A stretch of 64,000 bases of DNA from Plantactinospora endophytica (GTDB lineage Bacteria; Actinomycetota; Actinomycetes; Mycobacteriales; Micromonosporaceae), in NCBI RefSeq assembly GCF_016862915.1, contig NZ_BONW01000001.1, forward strand, positions 62,001-126,000, given 5' to 3'. The position numbers and the translations under genes are program-made. The notes under the pieces were generated by a model that searched no databases, was not told the origin of the DNA, and saw only the letters and a list, made by a program, of their open reading frames with translations. Of the stretch, positions 61,632 through 64,000 are shown in pieces (within the stretch, counting starts at the first letter, position 1; every line of letters begins with the position of its first letter).

Positions 61632-62477
61632 ATGACCGGGCACGTGACGGCGCCGGCGGCGGCGCTGGCCGACCAGCTACCCAGTTGGGCGACGCTGGTT
61701 CGTGCGCCCAACCCGGGGCCGATGACGCTGGACGGCACCAACACCTGGGTGCTGGGCGTTCCGGGCTCGGGTGAGGTGGTCGTGGTCGACCCCGGCCCGC
61801 TCGACGAGGCCCACCTGGCCGCCGTCGCCGCGCGCGGTCCGGTCGCCGGGGTGCTGGTCACGCACGGTCACCCCGACCACGCCGAGGGGCTGGACCGGTT
61901 CCTGGAGCTGACCGGCGCCGAGCCGCTGGTCTTCCGCTGCGCATGGTCGACGATCGAGTTGGCCGGGCTGCGGATCCGGCTGCTGGTCACCCCCGGGCAC
62001 ACCGCCGACTCACTCTGCTTCGTGGTCGAGCGCGCCGACGGCCCGGTCGAGGATGCGGGCGAGTTCCCGGTCGAGCCCGGCGGCGAGCGGGCCGTCTTCA
62101 CCGGTGACACCATTCTCGGCCGGGGCACCACGGTCGTCGCCCATCCGGACGGCGACCTGGCGGACTACCTCGCCAGCCTGGAGACGTTGACCGAGTTCTC
62201 CGGGGTGCCGGCGCTGCCCGGACACGGCCCGCCGCTGGCCGACTGCGCCGCCGCGGCCCGGTTCTACCTGGCCCACCGGCGGGCCCGGCTGGAGCAGGTA
62301 CGCGCGGCGGTGCGTCAGGGGGCACGGACCGCCCCGGAGGTGGTGGCGGCGGTCTACGCGGACGTGGACCGGTCGCTCTGGGGCGCCGCCGAATGGTCGG
62401 TCCGGGCCCAACTCGCCTATCTTGATCACGAGAACCGGGAATCCGGCCCGGGGGCCGGTGGGTTGGACAGTCCGTGA
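61632..62477 (+). CDS. MBL-fold metallohydrolase (LACTB2-like)
   Basis: 281 aa. Zn ligands in VTHGHPDHAEG (HxHxDH), a downstream TPGHTADSL, VFTGDTILGRGTTVV and ALPGHGPPL. C-terminal winged-helix-like region (~225-275: LEQVRAAVRQGARTAPEVVAAVYAD) as in LACTB2/Rv3677c. These proteins include RNA hydrolases of the beta-lactamase superfamily, so a nuclease role is possible. Not antibiotic-related by anything seen. Its stop overlaps the next start as GTGA. Confidence 0.93.
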   Translation: MTGHVTAPAAALADQLPSWATLVRAPNPGPMTLDGTNTWVLGVPGSGEVVVVDPGPLDEAHLAAVAARGPVAGVLVTHGHPDHAEGLDRFLELTGAEPLVFRCAWSTIELAGLRIRLLVTPGHTADSLCFVVERADGPVEDAGEFPVEPGGERAVFTGDTILGRGTTVVAHPDGDLADYLASLETLTEFSGVPALPGHGPPLADCAAAARFYLAHRRARLEQVRAAVRQGARTAPEVVAAVYADVDRSLWGAAEWSVRAQLAYLDHENRESGPGAGGLDSP

Positions 62478-64000
62478 CCTGCCCGGTGTGTGGAACCGTT
62501 GCCGTACCCGGTGCGCGGTTCTGCCACAACTGCGGAGTCGCGCTCCCGGCCGCCGCGACCCTTCCGGAGGCGGAGCGCCGGGTGGTAACGGTGCTCTTCG
62601 GCGACCTGTCCGATTTCACCTCCTGGTCGGAGGATCTTGACCCGGAGCGGGTCAGTACGGTCACCGACCGGGTTCTCGCCGCGCTCGCGGGAGCCGTCAA
62701 GACCTTCGGCGGGCACGTCGACAAGCTGACCGGCGACGGGATCATGGCCGTCTTCGGCGCCCCGGTCGCACACGAGGACGACGCCGAGCGGGCCGTCCGG
62801 GCGGCGCTGTCCATGCAGCGCGCCGTGCGTCGGGTGCTCGACGACGAGCAGGGCGGTGGCGCCCCGCTTGGGCTGCGGGTCGGGCTCAACACCGGTGACG
62901 TGGTCGCCGGCATCCAGGCTTCCATCGAATACACAGTCATCGGCGACACCGTGAACACCGCTGCCCGGCTGGCCGACGCCGCCGCGATCGGTGCCGTCTA
63001 CGCGGGTGTCCGGACGGCCGCCGCCACCCGCCGGGTCGCCTCCTGGCGACAGCTCCGGCCGCTGCGGCTCAAGGGCAAGCGGGAGCCGGTCGAGGCGTAC
63101 GAGCTGCTGGGGTTGTTGGACGCCCCGGGCACCCGGTCCGGGCTCGGTGACGAGGCGCCGTTCGTGGGTCGGGAGACCGAGATCGGCCGGGTCGCCGGTC
63201 GACTCGCCGAGGTGATCGACCAGGGTCAGCCCCGGGTGCTGCTGATGACCGCCGAGGCGGGGATCGGCAAGTCCCGGTTCGCCGCCGAGGTGGAGCGGCT
63301 GGCCGCCGGCTACGACGTCGGCGCCGGCCGGTACGCGACGCACACCGGCGCCCGGGTGCTCTCGGTGAAGTGCGCGGCGTTCGGCGAGCGCCGTCGGCTG
63401 GCTCCGCTCGCCGACCTGGTCCGGGCTGCGGTCGGTCTGCCGGACGGCCCGGCGACGGCGGTCACCCGGCCGGTGGTCGAGGAACGACTCCGCCGGCTCG
63501 GCCAGCGGCTCTCCCGACACCGCCCCGACCCGCCGCCGGTCGCCGTCGACCTTCTGCTGGCCCTGCTGGGCTACGCCGACCTGCCGGCGGCGCACGGCAC
63601 CGTGGCGGCCGGACCCGCCGAGTGGTCGGCCGGCGAGCCCGCCCCGGCCGCCGACGCCATCCCGGCCGCCGTCGCCGAACTGCTCAGCGCGCTCGCCGCC
63701 GAGACACCGCTGGCGGTCATCGTCGACGACCTGCACGACGCCACCCCGGAGACCACCGACGCACTCGGCGTGACGCTGTCCCGGCTGACCGGTCCGGTGC
63801 TGGTGCTGCTGCTCGGCCGCCCCGAACTGGTCCGTACGGCCGGGGCGCTGACCCGGGTCGCCGACGCCGAGGTGCACGCCCTGCCGCCGCTGCGTGGCGC
63901 GGACGCCGCCCGGCTGCTGACCGCGTACCTGGGTGGGGGGCGGCTGCCGCAGGCCGACGTGGACCGGCTGCTCGCCACCGCCCAGGGCAACCCGTTCTAT
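62474..64000 (+). CDS. Class III cyclase with zinc ribbon and AAA domain, 3'-truncated
   Basis: First 509 residues from GTG 62474, coupled to the MBL gene (GTGA). N-terminal zinc ribbon CPVCG...CHNCG (Cys3, 6, 17, 20). The class III cyclase domain (~35-215) has VTVLFGDLSDFTSW, GGHVDKLTGDGIMAVFGAP and a VGLNTGDVVAGIQ / YTVIGDTVNTAARLADAA core. From ~235 there is an AAA/MalT-like P-loop (LLMTAEAGIGKSRFAAEVERL) and an IVDDLHDATPETTDALG Walker B. Makes cAMP (or cGMP) coupled to a signalling ATPase. Continues beyond the window. In mycobacteria a Crp gene lies just past this block, so cAMP would be a fitting signal. Confidence 0.92.
   Translation, partial: MTCPVCGTVAVPGARFCHNCGVALPAAATLPEAERRVVTVLFGDLSDFTSWSEDLDPERVSTVTDRVLAALAGAVKTFGGHVDKLTGDGIMAVFGAPVAHEDDAERAVRAALSMQRAVRRVLDDEQGGGAPLGLRVGLNTGDVVAGIQASIEYTVIGDTVNTAARLADAAAIGAVYAGVRTAAATRRVASWRQLRPLRLKGKREPVEAYELLGLLDAPGTRSGLGDEAPFVGRETEIGRVAGRLAEVIDQGQPRVLLMTAEAGIGKSRFAAEVERLAAGYDVGAGRYATHTGARVLSVKCAAFGERRRLAPLADLVRAAVGLPDGPATAVTRPVVEERLRRLGQRLSRHRPDPPPVAVDLLLALLGYADLPAAHGTVAAGPAEWSAGEPAPAADAIPAAVAELLSALAAETPLAVIVDDLHDATPETTDALGVTLSRLTGPVLVLLLGRPELVRTAGALTRVADAEVHALPPLRGADAARLLTAYLGGGRLPQADVDRLLATAQGNPFY

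Overview
The window is very GC-rich actinobacterial chromosome. Frequent GTG/TTG starts, GTGA/ATGA start-stop overlaps, a WhiB protein, a dnaX-ybaB-recR block and actinomycete-type families (DUF6082, ECF42/DGPF, HTH-TPR regulators) point to a filamentous actinomycete, most likely Micromonosporaceae. No species can be read from the sequence alone. Both window ends cut through genes: a LuxR-type regulator on the left and a class III cyclase/AAA protein on the right.

Layout. 1-13.7 kb: secreted and membrane functions (GH18 chitinase, an RlpA-like secreted protein, DUF6082 membrane protein), flavin reductase, GNAT, an orphan sensor kinase divergent from a CtpE-like P-type ATPase, a three-repeat exported protein behind a structured leader, and a RibD-like reductase. 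13.7-20.4 kb: an FG-GAP exported protein, then an accessory-looking stretch: two coupled small genes divergent from an HTH-TPR regulator, a phosphotransferase that shares a CTAG stop with it, and a visibly AT-richer unknown gene pair beside the 3' end of tRNA-Ser. 20.5-24.6 kb: SRP RNA, dnaX, ybaB, recR. 25-31.2 kb: a complete dipeptide/oligopeptide ABC operon with an intercistronic hairpin. 31.3-33.7 kb: an ArsR-type/SRPBCC operon and an HNH lipoprotein pair. 33.8-42 kb: MFS exporter, leuA with a leucine-codon leader peptide, nitroreductase, lipoprotein, and ask-asd with an internal start for the aspartokinase beta subunit. 42-52.3 kb: GGDEF protein, two DJ-1-type genes (one GlxA-like), small unknowns, a DGPF/ECF42 sigma pair, SUKH protein and tRNA-Pro. 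52.4-64 kb: a block with the same content as the mycobacterial whiB4-ponA2 neighbourhood (metallophosphoesterase, YqeY, class A PBP, WhiB4/WblA-type regulator, two ArsA-like ATPases, DUF4177, RidA, MBL hydrolase), here followed by a cyclase.

How genes work together. The five-gene ABC operon imports peptides. ask-asd supplies aspartate semialdehyde for the Lys/Thr/Met branches, and leuA starts leucine synthesis under probable attenuation. The PBP, WhiB and ArsA block is a plausible redox/envelope stress unit. The most distinctive non-coding feature is at least seven short tandem-repeat arrays (18-61 bp units) in gene-to-gene gaps, several starting exactly at a stop codon. No CRISPR array, IS element, integrase or biosynthetic cluster was found. 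The best candidates for undescribed biology are the AT-richer gene pair next to tRNA-Ser, the HTH-TPR/two-small-gene divergon, and the predicted three-way-junction leader at 11.8 kb.
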